Below, one piece after another: positions 33,277 through 41,911 of a DNA stretch of 64,000 bases. The translations under genes were made by a program, and so were the position numbers. Within the stretch, counting starts at the first letter, position 1. Each line of letters starts with the position of its first letter. Below the pieces are notes generated by a model. The model was given only the letters and a program-made list of their open reading frames with translations. It had not been told where the DNA came from and did no database searches. The stretch covers positions 229,933-293,932 of the forward strand of contig JAIEMW010000004.1 of the NCBI GenBank assembly GCA_019751815.1, given 5' to 3'. Source of the stretch: Cyanobacteriota bacterium. GTDB lineage: Bacteria; Cyanobacteriota; Vampirovibrionia; Vampirovibrionales; Vampirovibrionaceae.

Positions 33277-34188
33277 GTGGGACAAAAGGTTCATCCAAGA
33301 GGCATACGACTCGGCATTATCCAATCCTGGGATAGTAACTGGATTGCCGATAAGAAGAATTACGCCAAATACGTCAAAGAAGACGACACCATTCGCCGCT
33401 TTTTGCATAAAAAGCTGAAAAATGCCGCTTTGAGCCGTGTTGAAATCGACCGAAAAGCCCAACGGCTGATTATTCGCTTGATTACCGGTCGTCCCGGTGT
33501 GGTTGTTGGTCGTGGCGGCCAAGGCTTGGACGTTCTGCGCCAAGAGCTCCAGACCCGGACCAACCGCAAAGATATTCGTCTCGATGTGATCGAAGTGGCC
33601 CGCCCCGATGCGGAAGCCCAGTTGATTGCTGAATCCATTGCGCAGCAACTGGAAAAACGGATGCCCTTCCGTCGCTGTATGAAGCAAGCGATTCAACGCG
33701 CCATGCGCTCTGGAGTCAAAGGAATCAAGGTGATGGTCGCTGGTCGTTTGGGTGGTACCGAGATTGCCCGAACTGAGTGGGCCAAAGAAGGTCGCATTCC
33801 GCTGCACACCTTCCGTGCTGATATCGATTACGGCTTTTCTGAATCACTCACCGTCTTTGGGATCATTGGCGTGAAAGTCTGGATCTTTAAAGGCGAAGTG
33901 ATGCCTGGCGAAAAAGTGACACCCAACGTGAAACTTCGCACCAATGAAGGTGAAGAAGGCAATGCGGGTGGTAACCAAGGCGCTGGCCTGCAAGCAGCAG
34001 GTGGTCGTCGTGGTCGCGGCAATAATCAGCCCGGCGGACGTGCTCCCGGTGGTCCTGGTGGCCCCGGCGGTAATAGACCTGGCGGCGGTGGCGGTCGTGG
34101 GCGCGCTGGCAAAGTGGTCACCAAAACCATCGATGATATCGCCCCAACAGAAACCGCTTCTGCTCCTGAGCCCGAGAAAAAAGACTAA
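33277..34188 (+). CDS. rpsC: 30S ribosomal protein S3 with a Gly/Arg-rich tail
   Basis: 303 residues; bacterial uS3 is usually 210-240. Residues 1-220 are a normal S3 with the KH domain (RPGVVVGRGGQGLDVLRQEL) and the mRNA-entry domain ending IFKGEVMPGEKVT. The last 80 or so residues are a low-complexity Gly/Pro/Arg/Asn tail with GRRGRGNNQPGG and GGGGRGRAG repeats and an acidic end (EPEKKD). The start is GTG after GAGGAG. The extension resembles RGG-type RNA-binding tails, though this is inference from composition. Confidence 0.96.
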   Translation: MGQKVHPRGIRLGIIQSWDSNWIADKKNYAKYVKEDDTIRRFLHKKLKNAALSRVEIDRKAQRLIIRLITGRPGVVVGRGGQGLDVLRQELQTRTNRKDIRLDVIEVARPDAEAQLIAESIAQQLEKRMPFRRCMKQAIQRAMRSGVKGIKVMVAGRLGGTEIARTEWAKEGRIPLHTFRADIDYGFSESLTVFGIIGVKVWIFKGEVMPGEKVTPNVKLRTNEGEEGNAGGNQGAGLQAAGGRRGRGNNQPGGRAPGGPGGPGGNRPGGGGGRGRAGKVVTKTIDDIAPTETASAPEPEKKD

Positions 34189-34240
34189 GCAAGTATCCAT
34201 TCATCCCCCCGTATAGAACTCATATAGGATTGTTAAACCG

Positions 34241-34693
34241 ATGTTAATGCCGAAACGAACCAAATACCGCAAGCAGATGCGCGGCACCATGAAGGGTACA
34301 GAAACCCGAGGAACCACCGTGCATTTTGGCTCTTTTGCCTTGCAAACAACCGATCCGGGTTGGTTAACCAGCCGCCAGATTGAGGCAGCCCGACGGGCAA
34401 TGACCCGTAGCGTTCGCCGGGGCGGCAAAATTTGGATTCGTATTTTTCCGGATAAGCCTGTTACTCAGAAGCCCGCAGAAACCCGGATGGGTTCTGGAAA
34501 AGGGAATCCAGAGTACTGGGTAGCCGTTGTGAAACCGGGCAAAATTCTCTTTGAGATGGACGGCATTTCTGAAGCCGTTGCTGTTCGGGCCCTTGAACTG
34601 GCGGCACAAAAGCTGCCTATCCGAACCAAAATTGTTGTCAAAGACCGTTTACTTGAAGGCGCAGGAGGTGCTGATACTCATGAAAATAACTGA
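34241..34693 (+). CDS. rplP: 50S ribosomal protein L16
   Basis: 150 residues, uL16, near the A-site tRNA elbow. [19 protein letters not shown] at the N-terminus and [20 protein letters not shown] contain the usual conserved region, including the Arg that is hydroxylated in E. coli (near RMGSGKG). It overlaps rpmC by 14 bases, implying translational coupling. Confidence 0.97.
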   Translation: MLMPKRTKYRKQMRGTMKGTETRGTTVHFGSFALQTTDPGWLTSRQIEAARRAMTRSVRRGGKIWIRIFPDKPVTQKPAETRMGSGKGNPEYWVAVVKPGKILFEMDGISEAVAVRALELAAQKLPIRTKIVVKDRLLEGAGGADTHENN

Positions 34694-34874
34694 GCTGCGC
34701 AATCTCAAAGCAGATGAGTTGTTAAAAGAATTAGAAGCCTCACAGAAAACGTTATTTGAGGCTCGCTTCAAAAAGTCACTCAATCAACTGGAAAACACTG
34801 CGGTCTTTCGCACGCAGCGTCATAAAATTGCTCAAATTAAAACCATTCTCCGTGAACAAGAACGCGCCAATTAA
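34680..34874 (+). CDS. rpmC: 50S ribosomal protein L29
   Basis: 64 residues, uL29, at the tunnel exit beside L23. [20 protein letters not shown] and [20 protein letters not shown] are the two family helices. The ATG at 34680 lies within the end of rplP and is preceded by AGGAGGT, a near-perfect ribosome binding site, which fixes the start. Confidence 0.95.
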   Translation: MKITELRNLKADELLKELEASQKTLFEARFKKSLNQLENTAVFRTQRHKIAQIKTILREQERAN

Positions 34875-34891
34875 TAAAGGTCTCACGCACT

Positions 34892-35143
34892 ATGCCCAAG
34901 AAAGAAATTGTCGGTAAAGTTGTCTCCAACAAAATGAACAAAACCATTGTGGTGGCCGTTCAGGAAAAGCAACCCCACACCAAGTACGGTAAATACCAAA
35001 GCAAAACCGCCAAGTTTAAGGCACACGATGAAAACAACGAGTGCAGCGTTGGCGATGTGGTCAGCATTGTGGAATGCCGTCCGCTGAGCAAAGAAAAAAC
35101 CTGGCAGCTCAAAACTGTCCTGGAAAAAATCCAGGAAGCCTAG
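34892..35143 (+). CDS. rpsQ: 30S ribosomal protein S17
   Basis: 83 residues, uS17, a primary 16S rRNA binder. [20 protein letters not shown] and [20 protein letters not shown] with [11 protein letters not shown] are the OB-fold signature. It sits 17 bases after rpmC in the standard order. Confidence 0.97.
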   Translation: MPKKEIVGKVVSNKMNKTIVVAVQEKQPHTKYGKYQSKTAKFKAHDENNECSVGDVVSIVECRPLSKEKTWQLKTVLEKIQEA

Positions 35144-35194
35144 TTCATCAAAAGCCGAGTTTTAAGAAATCGAATTAATTAGGAACCCAGTCCC

Positions 35195-35557
35195 ATGATT
35201 CAGCCCCAAACAAGATTAACGGTTGCCGACAACACCGGCGCACTCGAACTGATGTGTATTCGGGTCCTCAGCGGTGGTGAGTATGCCAGTATTGGCGATA
35301 CCGTGGTTGCCGTTGTGAAAAAAGCCCAGCCCAACGCGGGTGTGAAAAAGTCAGATATCGTCAAAGCCGTGATTGTCCGGACCAAATTTGGTTCCCGTCG
35401 TTCTGACGGATCCACCATTTCCTTTGATGACAACGCTGCTGTCATCATCAACAAAGACGGTAACCCACGAGGCACACGGGTTTTTGGCCCTATCGCCCGT
35501 GAACTCCGTGAAAAGAATTATATGAAAATCGTCTCACTTGCCCCCGAAGTCCTTTAA
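35195..35557 (+). CDS. rplN: 50S ribosomal protein L14
   Basis: 120 residues, uL14, forming an intersubunit bridge. [20 protein letters not shown] and [20 protein letters not shown] match the family; the length is two residues below the usual 122. Standard spc-type position between rpsQ and rplX. Confidence 0.97.
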   Translation: MIQPQTRLTVADNTGALELMCIRVLSGGEYASIGDTVVAVVKKAQPNAGVKKSDIVKAVIVRTKFGSRRSDGSTISFDDNAAVIINKDGNPRGTRVFGPIARELREKNYMKIVSLAPEVL

Positions 35558-35572
35558 GGAGCTGTACTACCC

Positions 35573-35959
35573 ATGTTAACGCGTCAAAAATCAGTCAATA
35601 AAAAAAGCAGTGCGCCTGCTCCGGCAAAATTTCATGTCAAAAAAGGGGACACTGTGATGGTGATTGCCGGTAAAGACAAAGGCAAGACCGGCACGGTAAA
35701 ACGGGTTCTGTCCGACAAAAATCAGGTTTTGGTTGACGGATTGAACTTGGTGAAAAAAGCCGTAAAGCCCAACCCCATGGCCGGAGACCGCGGCGGAATC
35801 ATTGAAAAAGAAGCCCCATTGCATCTGTCCAAGGTGATGTTGTACGATTTAAAATCGTCTCAGCCAACCCGCATTCGTCGTGGGACAGCCCAAGACACCA
35901 GTGGAAAAACCAAGCGCGTCCGTATCGCCAAGAAGTCCGGCGAGCAGCTTGACGACTAG
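35573..35959 (+). CDS. rplX: 50S ribosomal protein L24
   Basis: 128 residues, uL24, an early 50S assembly protein. The KOW motif is visible in VMVIAGKDKGKTGTVKRVLS, then GGIIEKEAPLHLSKVMLYD. About 18 polar residues precede the usual N-terminus and a charged tail follows, so it is slightly longer than the 102-105 residue norm. It begins 15 bases after rplN. Confidence 0.96.
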   Translation: MLTRQKSVNKKSSAPAPAKFHVKKGDTVMVIAGKDKGKTGTVKRVLSDKNQVLVDGLNLVKKAVKPNPMAGDRGGIIEKEAPLHLSKVMLYDLKSSQPTRIRRGTAQDTSGKTKRVRIAKKSGEQLDD

Positions 35960-36016
35960 ACTCCACAAAGACTAAATTTTTATGTTAGCCCCCAAGACAA
36001 GACGAGATTAACCCTT

Positions 36017-36598
36017 ATGGCCACCCTAAAAGAACGTTATGAACAAGAGACCACCAAAGCCCTGATGAAAGAGCTGGGGTATGATAACCAGTATCAGGTG
36101 CCTCGCCTGGTGAAAGTTGTGGTCAATGTTGGCTTGGGCGATGGTGCCCAGAATGCCAAAATTTTTGACGGCGGGATTCAGGAATTAACCTCGATTACGG
36201 GTCAAAAACCTGTGGTCACCCGCGCCAAAAAGTCTATTGCTGGTTTTAAAATCCGTAAAGGCATGCCGGTGGGCGCCCGCGTCACACTGCGCGGCCAACG
36301 GATGTTTGATTTTCTGGCCAAACTGAACGAGATTGCCATTCCCCGGATTCGCGATTTCCGCGGTCTGAGTGATAAAGGCTTTGACGGCCGGGGCAACTAC
36401 AACCTGGGTCTCAAAGATCAGTTGGTGTTCCCGGAAATTGAGTACGACAAGGTCCAACGACTTCGCGGGATGAATGTCACCATTGTGACCACTGCCGTTC
36501 AAGACTCAGACGCCAAAGCATTACTGGCTCATCTGGGCTTTCCTTTCAAAAAAGCGGGCGCTGACAAGCAGCAACCCCCGCAGTCAGCCGCCTCATAA
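36017..36598 (+). CDS. rplE: 50S ribosomal protein L5
   Basis: 193 residues, uL5, which binds 5S rRNA and contacts P-site t[23 protein letters not shown] and [20 protein letters not shown] with EIEYDKV are family signatures. The last 12 residues ([11 protein letters not shown] region) are an extra low-complexity tail. Between rplX and the S14 gene. Confidence 0.97.
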   Translation: MATLKERYEQETTKALMKELGYDNQYQVPRLVKVVVNVGLGDGAQNAKIFDGGIQELTSITGQKPVVTRAKKSIAGFKIRKGMPVGARVTLRGQRMFDFLAKLNEIAIPRIRDFRGLSDKGFDGRGNYNLGLKDQLVFPEIEYDKVQRLRGMNVTIVTTAVQDSDAKALLAHLGFPFKKAGADKQQPPQSAAS

Positions 36599-36625
36599 AC
36601 AGACGTTATCTAGGAGAATTCTTTC

Positions 36626-36832
36626 GTGGCCAAATTATCCATGATTTTAAAAGAAGAAAAGCGGCAAAAACTGGCTGCTAAAGGTCAGTTGCCAAAAATC
36701 AAGCTCCGTAATCGCTGCAGTTTGTGCGGCCGTCCACGGGCGTACTACCGACTGTTTGGAATCTGTCGGTTGTGTCTGCGGAAACTCTCTCACGAGGGCA
36801 AATTGCCCGGCGTGACCAAGTCCAGCTGGTAG
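36626..36832 (+). CDS. rpsZ: 30S ribosomal protein S14, zinc type
   Basis: 68 residues, uS14 with two CxxC pairs ([11 protein letters not shown] and [13 protein letters not shown]), the C+ zinc-ribbon form; the end LPGVTKSSW is canonical. Photosynthetic cyanobacteria usually carry the longer zinc-free form, so this distinguishes the lineage. The start is GTG after AGGAGAA; the N-terminus is about seven residues longer than the 61-residue norm. Confidence 0.95.
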   Translation: MAKLSMILKEEKRQKLAAKGQLPKIKLRNRCSLCGRPRAYYRLFGICRLCLRKLSHEGKLPGVTKSSW

Positions 36833-36869
36833 TCAAAAGTCCATTGAAACTGAAGAGAACCCATCACCG

Positions 36870-37271
36870 ATGAATACAGATCCCATCGCCGATTTTCTGA
36901 CCCGCATCCGTAATGCTTGCCGGGTGAGTCTTCCCAATACCGAAGTCCAATCCTCTAAGCTCAAGATTGAAATGGCTAAATTGCTTCTGCGAGAAGGCTA
37001 TATTCGTGGTTACGAGCTTCGAGATCAAGACGGCCGTAAAGACCAACTTCTTCGTGTTCTATTGAAATACGATGCCTTGGGCTTTCCTGCCATTCGCAGC
37101 ATCCGTCGGGTTAGCCGACCGGGTCTGAGAAAATATTACCGTGTGGATAACATTCCCCGCATCCTTTCTGGGGCCGGGATTGTTGTACTGTCCACCAACA
37201 AAGGTCTCCTCACTGACCGCGATGCCCGTCGCGAGCGTGTTGGTGGTGAAGCCCTCTGCACCATTCAGTAA
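36870..37271 (+). CDS. rpsH: 30S ribosomal protein S8
   Basis: 133 residues, uS8, a central-domain 16S rRNA binder and, in E. coli, the repressor of the spc operon. MNTDPIADFLTRIRNACRVS and the C-terminal GIVVLSTNKGLLTDRDARRE with GGEALCTI match the family. Spacing of 37 bases from rpsZ. Confidence 0.97.
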   Translation: MNTDPIADFLTRIRNACRVSLPNTEVQSSKLKIEMAKLLLREGYIRGYELRDQDGRKDQLLRVLLKYDALGFPAIRSIRRVSRPGLRKYYRVDNIPRILSGAGIVVLSTNKGLLTDRDARRERVGGEALCTIQ

Positions 37272-37323
37272 ATACGAGTCAGTCAATTTAGTATTCAATC
37301 AATTAGAGGTGAAATAACCGGTA

Positions 37324-37863
37324 ATGTCCCGAATTGGAAAAGCCCCCATCCCCATTCCTGATAAAGTTGAAGTGACCATTCAGGATCAGCAAGTGACCGT
37401 GAAAGGCCCTCTCGGCACATTGACCCGCACATTTCGCCCTGAAGTGAAGATTGAGCGCGAAGGCAATGTGATTACCGTCACTCGTGTCAACGAAGAGCGT
37501 CTGTCTCGCTCCTTACATGGTCTCAGTCGAACCCTTCTCAACAATATGGTGCAAGGCGTCTCTGTTGGCTTCACCAAAAATCTTGAGATTGTCGGCGTGG
37601 GTTACAAAGCCGCCGTTCAAGGCAATAAACTTACATTGGCGCTAGGTTACAGCCATCCTGTTGAAATCATTGCCCCTGCCGGTATTGAGATCACCGTGGA
37701 AGGCAATACCAAGCTCCAAGTCAAAGGGGCGGACAAGCAAACAGTGGGTGATATTACCGCACTGATTCGCAGCAAACGCCCACCTGAGCCCTACAAAGGC
37801 AAGGGTGTGAAGTATGCGGGTGAAAAAATCCGTCGTAAAGCTGGTAAAGCCGGTAAGAAATAA
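37324..37863 (+). CDS. rplF: 50S ribosomal protein L6
   Basis: 179 residues, uL6, near the sarcin-ricin loop. MSRIGKAPIPIPDKVEVTIQ and the second-domain end RPPEPYKGKGVKYAGEKIRR are canonical. Position rpsH-rplF-rplR follows the usual spc order. Confidence 0.97.
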   Translation: MSRIGKAPIPIPDKVEVTIQDQQVTVKGPLGTLTRTFRPEVKIEREGNVITVTRVNEERLSRSLHGLSRTLLNNMVQGVSVGFTKNLEIVGVGYKAAVQGNKLTLALGYSHPVEIIAPAGIEITVEGNTKLQVKGADKQTVGDITALIRSKRPPEPYKGKGVKYAGEKIRRKAGKAGKK

Positions 37864-37896
37864 GCACAAGATTTATTAAGGAGCGCGTCCCACGCC

Positions 37897-38265
37897 ATGA
37901 TTACCAAAGCAAACCGAAAAGAAAATACGCGTAAGCGCCACTACCGCCTGAGAAACCACCTGGCCGGCACCACTGAGCGTCCCAGATTGGCTATCTACCG
38001 AAGCGGCAAACATATCTATGCCCAAGTCATTGATGATTCCCAGTCAGTCACCTTGGCTTCTGCCAGCTCCATTGATAAAGAACTGCGGGCCAAGCTGAAA
38101 ACGGGTGCCAATTTAGATGCCGCCAAAGAGGTCGGTGCCTTGGTCGCCAAACGTGCCAAAACCAAAGGGATTGAAAAAGTCGTCTTTGACCGCGGTGGCA
38201 ACTTATACCACGGCCGTATTAGCGCCCTTGCTACTGCTGCTCGCGAAGCCGGTCTGGACTTCTAG
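37897..38265 (+). CDS. rplR: 50S ribosomal protein L18
   Basis: 122 residues, uL18, which binds 5S rRNA with L5. [20 protein letters not shown] and [20 protein letters not shown] match; the C-terminal AAREAGLDF is complete. In other bacteria rpsE, rpmD, rplO and secY follow. Here the ribosomal run ends, and the rplR stop overlaps the stop of a convergent unknown gene (CTAG). A weak stem (GAAGCC/GGaCTTC, 38245-38262) followed by TAGATTTTT at the very end of rplR may act as terminator. Confidence 0.97.
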   Translation: MITKANRKENTRKRHYRLRNHLAGTTERPRLAIYRSGKHIYAQVIDDSQSVTLASASSIDKELRAKLKTGANLDAAKEVGALVAKRAKTKGIEKVVFDRGGNLYHGRISALATAAREAGLDF

Positions 38266-39596
38266 ATTTTTCTTAAATCCAAAACACAGATGGCTTCAAC
38301 CACCTGCTGAGCCAACCGGATTAACGGAACCACTTGGCCTTGCCCAGGTGAAATTCTGACAACACGCTCAGGTAAAGCGGTTTTTTCTTGTGCGGACTCA
38401 GATAATAGGCTCTTTTTACTGGGCTCTGGCAGTGCTTTCATCAAAAGGCTATTTGCGGGATTTTGGGCAGCATTGGCTGCGAGCGTTTTCTGAAGCACTT
38501 GTTGAATCACAGGCACAAATGCCTTCGCTTCAGAGGAGTAGCCCACTTCCATCAAGAGCGCCCCGTTGGCATCTGTTTCTAAGGCGATGCGGTAGCTGCC
38601 CAATTGAACAGTTTGGATAAAGACTGACAGGTTAGAGATACTCCCACCGCCACTGCCGGTCGGGCGGTCGTCCTGAAGATATTCAGCGATGTGCAGACGA
38701 AAGGGCACCTGATCCGCTAGAGGATACCAGGGCAGAAAGGCGAGCAGCTTGGCTTTGAGATCGGACGACTGGACCGCACCTGTAGAGCCAGCCAGTCTAT
38801 TGGCCGCCTGGACGCCTGTCAATGGGTCGTCTTGAAGAGCAGAATCTTGTTGAGAAGAGGGTTCCAGGCGCTTTTCTTTCAGGATATTTTGACCTTGGGC
38901 TTCAAACACGATTTTTTGCACCCCGTTTTGGCCCAAAACCTCTTCTAATAATTGCCGGACTTGACCTTTGGGTAATTTTTCTTCTGGAGAGAGTCGCTGC
39001 GCCACTTGAGTCAGATCCACTTCCAGTTGATTCAATCTCTCTGGAGACAGTGTTTTAGCAAAGCCTGTCTCATCTTGAATTTGATACCGGGCTACCGTGG
39101 AGCGGGCTTGATAAAACGGAATTCTCACCTGTGGAAATATGGTAGGCAACGGATTTGGTCGCGGCCTATCGGGGCGGGTCATGCCTAAAGATTGCGGGGA
39201 TATTCCGTCAAACACAGAATCTCGCTGCGCTGGGGTGAGCGGCCCAGTGATTGGCCGAGACGGGGCCTGCATGCCTGAAGTGACGCTACCCGGGCGACCA
39301 CCATTGGTGTTTCCACCCAGGTTGCCTCCTGTGTTCCCCCCCATATTGCCTGGATTGCCTTGAGAAGGACTGGTCACCATTTTTCCGGCAGCCAACATCC
39401 CACTGGCGGTGGCTGTAGAAACTGCTGTATTGGGTCCAGCAGTCGGTAATTTGTTTTGTGCTGCTTGAGACAAAGAGCCAGTCGTACTTGTGGCCACATT
39501 GACCGAATTAGGGCCCTGTGGCGATTGAGGAAGGAGATTCCTACTGCTCAGGTTTCTCACTTCTGGTAGTCTTGAATCTGGCTTTATGGGTTCCAT
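38262..39596 (-). CDS. Unknown low-complexity two-part protein
   Basis: 444 residues with no recognised family. The first 150 are Gly/Asn/Pro/Ser-rich, including a [15 protein letters not shown] run, and presumably disordered. From about 150 it looks folded: [19 protein letters not shown], then LTPERL-type helices, a [21 protein letters not shown] segment, and [20 protein letters not shown] followed by [10 protein letters not shown], an alternating beta pattern. No signal peptide or membrane helix. AGGA eight bases before the ATG at 39596 decides the start; an ATG at 39605 has none. Its neighbours are rplR (convergent, overlapping stops) and another unknown gene on the same strand. Confidence 0.6.
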   Translation of the reverse strand: MEPIKPDSRLPEVRNLSSRNLLPQSPQGPNSVNVATSTTGSLSQAAQNKLPTAGPNTAVSTATASGMLAAGKMVTSPSQGNPGNMGGNTGGNLGGNTNGGRPGSVTSGMQAPSRPITGPLTPAQRDSVFDGISPQSLGMTRPDRPRPNPLPTIFPQVRIPFYQARSTVARYQIQDETGFAKTLSPERLNQLEVDLTQVAQRLSPEEKLPKGQVRQLLEEVLGQNGVQKIVFEAQGQNILKEKRLEPSSQQDSALQDDPLTGVQAANRLAGSTGAVQSSDLKAKLLAFLPWYPLADQVPFRLHIAEYLQDDRPTGSGGGSISNLSVFIQTVQLGSYRIALETDANGALLMEVGYSSEAKAFVPVIQQVLQKTLAANAAQNPANSLLMKALPEPSKKSLLSESAQEKTALPERVVRISPGQGQVVPLIRLAQQVVEAICVLDLRKI

Positions 39597-39635
39597 AGCT
39601 GCCATCCTAACTGAAAGCGATTCTGAAAGAAAATC

Positions 39636-39675
39636 CCAAGGACAGCGATTTGTGTTCCCCCGAAGCTGTCCTTGG
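39636..39675 (-). terminator. Terminator-like 11-bp hairpin
   Basis: CCAAGGACAGC (39636-39646) pairs perfectly with GCTGTCCTTGG (39665-39675), loop 18 bases. Read on the minus strand it is followed by GATTTTCTTT, so it likely ends the transcript of the gene at 39757-40302. Confidence 0.65.
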
Positions 39676-39756
39676 CCGTTCCAACTGGTAGACCCGACGT
39701 CCCTTGAGGATCGATATTGGATCTACGTTTCGTTTCCACCCCTAATTGACCCCTTA

Positions 39757-40302
39757 TTACTGTTTTGCCTGTTGTTGCTGAGCCTGAGGAGGCTTTTGAC
39801 CGCCTCGAGCCTGCACATCGGCTTGTGTATCTCGCAGCGCTTTGGCTGCTTGTGATATTGCACTATTGGACATATTTTTAACCTGGTCCATTTCGGACAT
39901 ATTGCCCATTCCCAAGGACTGCTTTAGCTGAGACAGCCATCCAAGAATAGACGTAGTCCCCCCGAGAATGCCTTGTTGCTGTAAAATCGCGTTAGTAGAA
40001 TCGTAGGCTTGTTGAGAGCCCTGGGTGTTTTGCAGGCCGCCTGCCGCACCTAGACCAAACCCGGCTCCAAAATTGGCACCGGCTGGACTTTGAGCGTTAA
40101 CACCAAAAATCCCATTCAGACCTTGATTCGCTCCACCACCAAGCCCTTGCACTTGGTACTGGTTGAGAAGATCTGCGGTAGTTAGCCCCCGCTGTTGGGC
40201 ATAGTTTCCTGGGTTAACCCCGGCAAACACCCCGTAGCTATTCATTAGTTGACGGTATTGGGCATAGGGATCTTGTCCAAAACCACCATTCACTGTTGCC
40301 AT
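39757..40302 (-). CDS. Unknown Gln/Gly-rich small protein
   Basis: 181 residues, Gln, Gly, Ala and Asn-rich, without signal peptide, membrane helix or recognised domain. The N-terminus (DPYAQYRQLMNSYGVFAG) and the region 115-155 (ILGWLSQLKQSLGMGNMSEM) look helical; the rest is low complexity, ending in a Pro/Gln tail. A GGGAGGA tract lies about 12 bases before the ATG. It is followed by a hairpin terminator and then another unknown low-complexity gene. The two might be functionally linked, but nothing in the sequence shows how. Confidence 0.55.
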   Translation of the reverse strand: MATVNGGFGQDPYAQYRQLMNSYGVFAGVNPGNYAQQRGLTTADLLNQYQVQGLGGGANQGLNGIFGVNAQSPAGANFGAGFGLGAAGGLQNTQGSQQAYDSTNAILQQQGILGGTTSILGWLSQLKQSLGMGNMSEMDQVKNMSNSAISQAAKALRDTQADVQARGGQKPPQAQQQQAKQ

Positions 40303-40597
40303 GTTATTTCCAATCCTCCCAGAGCAGCAGCCACCCGGCTGAGCTCATTAATCTCTACTGATTCATTTCTACTCAGACAAAACTCAGACAAAAACACCAC
40401 GAAGTAACATGTTGATAGGCATCACACCCGTGACAATGACTTAAACACACACCCCATCAGAGATAACGATTGATGATATGACGATTGTTTGTTTGGGAGA
40501 GAGATTAACCTCTCTTGTCAAAATAAAAACATTCAAAACGAGGGAATTGCCCGCCAAAAGCTTAAGAGAATCTAAAAAAGAAATTTTCAGAAAAAAA

Positions 40598-40644
40598 AAG
40601 GAAGCCCATAAAGGCACGAAAAAAGAAAGGAAGCCCATAAAGGC
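40598..40644. repeat. Two direct copies of an 18-bp element downstream of minE
   Basis: AAGGAAGCCCATAAAGGC occurs at 40598-40615 and 40627-40644. The second copy is part of the minE terminator stem; the first has lost the pairing partner, so it looks like a duplicated and decayed terminator arm. Confidence 0.8.
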
Positions 40645-40648
40645 TTCC
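40617..40648 (-). terminator. Intrinsic terminator of the min operon
   Basis: On the minus strand GGAAGCC and GGCTTCC (40642-40648 and 40629-40635) form a 7-bp stem with a six-base loop followed by TTTCTTTTTT. It lies about 40 bases after the minE stop. Confidence 0.85.
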
Positions 40649-40688
40649 AGAGGATAGTCGGTTGATGATTTACCTAGAAAAACAAATG

Positions 40689-41000
40689 TTAACTGGCGGC
40701 CCGGGCCCGAAGCACCGGAATATTGGCCACCAAGGCAATGGTGTTGGATTCACCCTCTAAATTGAGCTCAAGGGCATCTTTGTCAATTTCCACGTACTTG
40801 CTGATCACTTCCACCAGCTCATCTCTCAGCGTTTCCATCATTGTCGCTGACAGTTGAGTGCGATCGTGCATCAGCACCAACTTGAGGCGGTTGCAGGCCT
40901 CATTTTTGGGCGTGGCAATCGTATTTGTGCTGAAACCCGTCCCCACCGAGGTGATCGGCGCAGGTGCCAGCTCTTGAAATAAACGACGTAACCAACTCAT
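40689..41000 (-). CDS. minE: Cell division topological factor MinE
   Basis: 103 residues. The N-terminal MSWLRRLFQELAP is the membrane-targeting helix; the anti-MinCD helix contains ACNRLKLVLMHDRTQLSATM, and the dimer domain follows (VEVISKYVEIDKDALELNLE). It stimulates MinD ATPase and confines MinCD away from midcell. Last gene of minC-minD-minE; start 39 bases after minD. Slightly longer than the 88-residue E. coli protein. Confidence 0.95.
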   Translation of the reverse strand: MSWLRRLFQELAPAPITSVGTGFSTNTIATPKNEACNRLKLVLMHDRTQLSATMMETLRDELVEVISKYVEIDKDALELNLEGESNTIALVANIPVLRARAAS

Positions 41001-41039
41001 GGTCTTAAACTCCTTATCTTCTCTAAGCTTTATCGTTCT

Positions 41040-41876
41040 CTAAGCTGATTTCGAGCGGCTAAACAGACCCATCACTTTTTCCATGAAGGTCAATGGGGCA
41101 TCCAGGTTTAAATAAGGGACATCTTCACCAGCAACACGGCGGGCAATATTGCGGTATGCCTGACCAGCCAGAGACTCATCCATGTTGACCACGGGTTCGC
41201 CCTTGTTGGTGCTGACAATAATGTCTTTGTCTTCTGGAATCACACCCAATAGCTTAATCGAGAGGATTTCCAAGACATCATCAATGTCCATCATATCGTT
41301 GGTCTTAATCATACTGGGGCGTACCCGGTTGAGCACCAGCTTGTAGTTGGTGATCTCTTCCTTGGCTTCCAGCAAACCAATGATGCGGTCTGCATCACGG
41401 ACCGCAGACATCTCAGGTGTACATACCACAATGGCCTCTGTTGCAGCAGCAATGGCGTTTTGAAACCCTTGCTCAATGCCAGCGGGGCTGTCCACCAAGA
41501 CGAAGTCGGCTTCTGTCTTGAGTTGGGCAATCAGCTTTTTCATTTGCTCCACAGACAGCGCGGATTTATCCCGGGTTTGGGCCGCAGGAAGCAGGCTCAA
41601 ATTGGGCAAGCGCTTGTCTTTTACCAGGGCTTGAGTGAGCTTACAGCGCTCTTCCACAACATCGACAATGTTGTAGACAATGCGGTTTTCCAGCCCCATC
41701 AAAATATCGAGGTTGCGCAGCCCGATGTCTGTATCGATCAAGACCACTTTGTGACCCATCCGGGCCAATCCGGTCCCAATGTTGGCGGTGGTGGTGGTTT
41801 TACCAACCCCTCCCTTGCCGGAGGTCACCACAATCACGCGAGCCTCCTTTTTGCTACTACTTTTTGCACTAACCAT
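41040..41876 (-). CDS. minD: Septum-site determining ATPase MinD
   Basis: 278 residues, deviant Walker A ParA/MinD-type ATPase: VTSGKGGVGKTTTTANIGTG, switch I DTDIGLRNLDILMG, and VDSPAGIEQGF. The C-terminal amphipathic helix (FMEKVMGLFSRSKSA) is the ATP-dependent membrane anchor. It recruits MinC and is cycled by MinE to block polar division. Normal length and position, 35 bases after minC. Confidence 0.97.
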   Translation of the reverse strand: MVSAKSSSKKEARVIVVTSGKGGVGKTTTTANIGTGLARMGHKVVLIDTDIGLRNLDILMGLENRIVYNIVDVVEERCKLTQALVKDKRLPNLSLLPAAQTRDKSALSVEQMKKLIAQLKTEADFVLVDSPAGIEQGFQNAIAAATEAIVVCTPEMSAVRDADRIIGLLEAKEEITNYKLVLNRVRPSMIKTNDMMDIDDVLEILSIKLLGVIPEDKDIIVSTNKGEPVVNMDESLAGQAYRNIARRVAGEDVPYLNLDAPLTFMEKVMGLFSRSKSA

Positions 41877-41911
41877 AGTTCGACTGTCCTCTCTGTTTAT
41901 TGATTGACTAA

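Larger units (their letters stand above)
40303..40688. other. Intergenic region after minE, 386 bp
   Basis: AT-rich, with the minE terminator and its duplicated half described separately, plus the upstream region of the gene at 39757. No further gene or RNA was recognised. Confidence 0.4.

Noticed and set aside
40441-40638. Hydrophobic 65-codon minus-strand frame after minE
   Set aside because: It runs through the minE terminator and an A/T-rich tract; the apparent hydrophobicity comes from T-rich codons.
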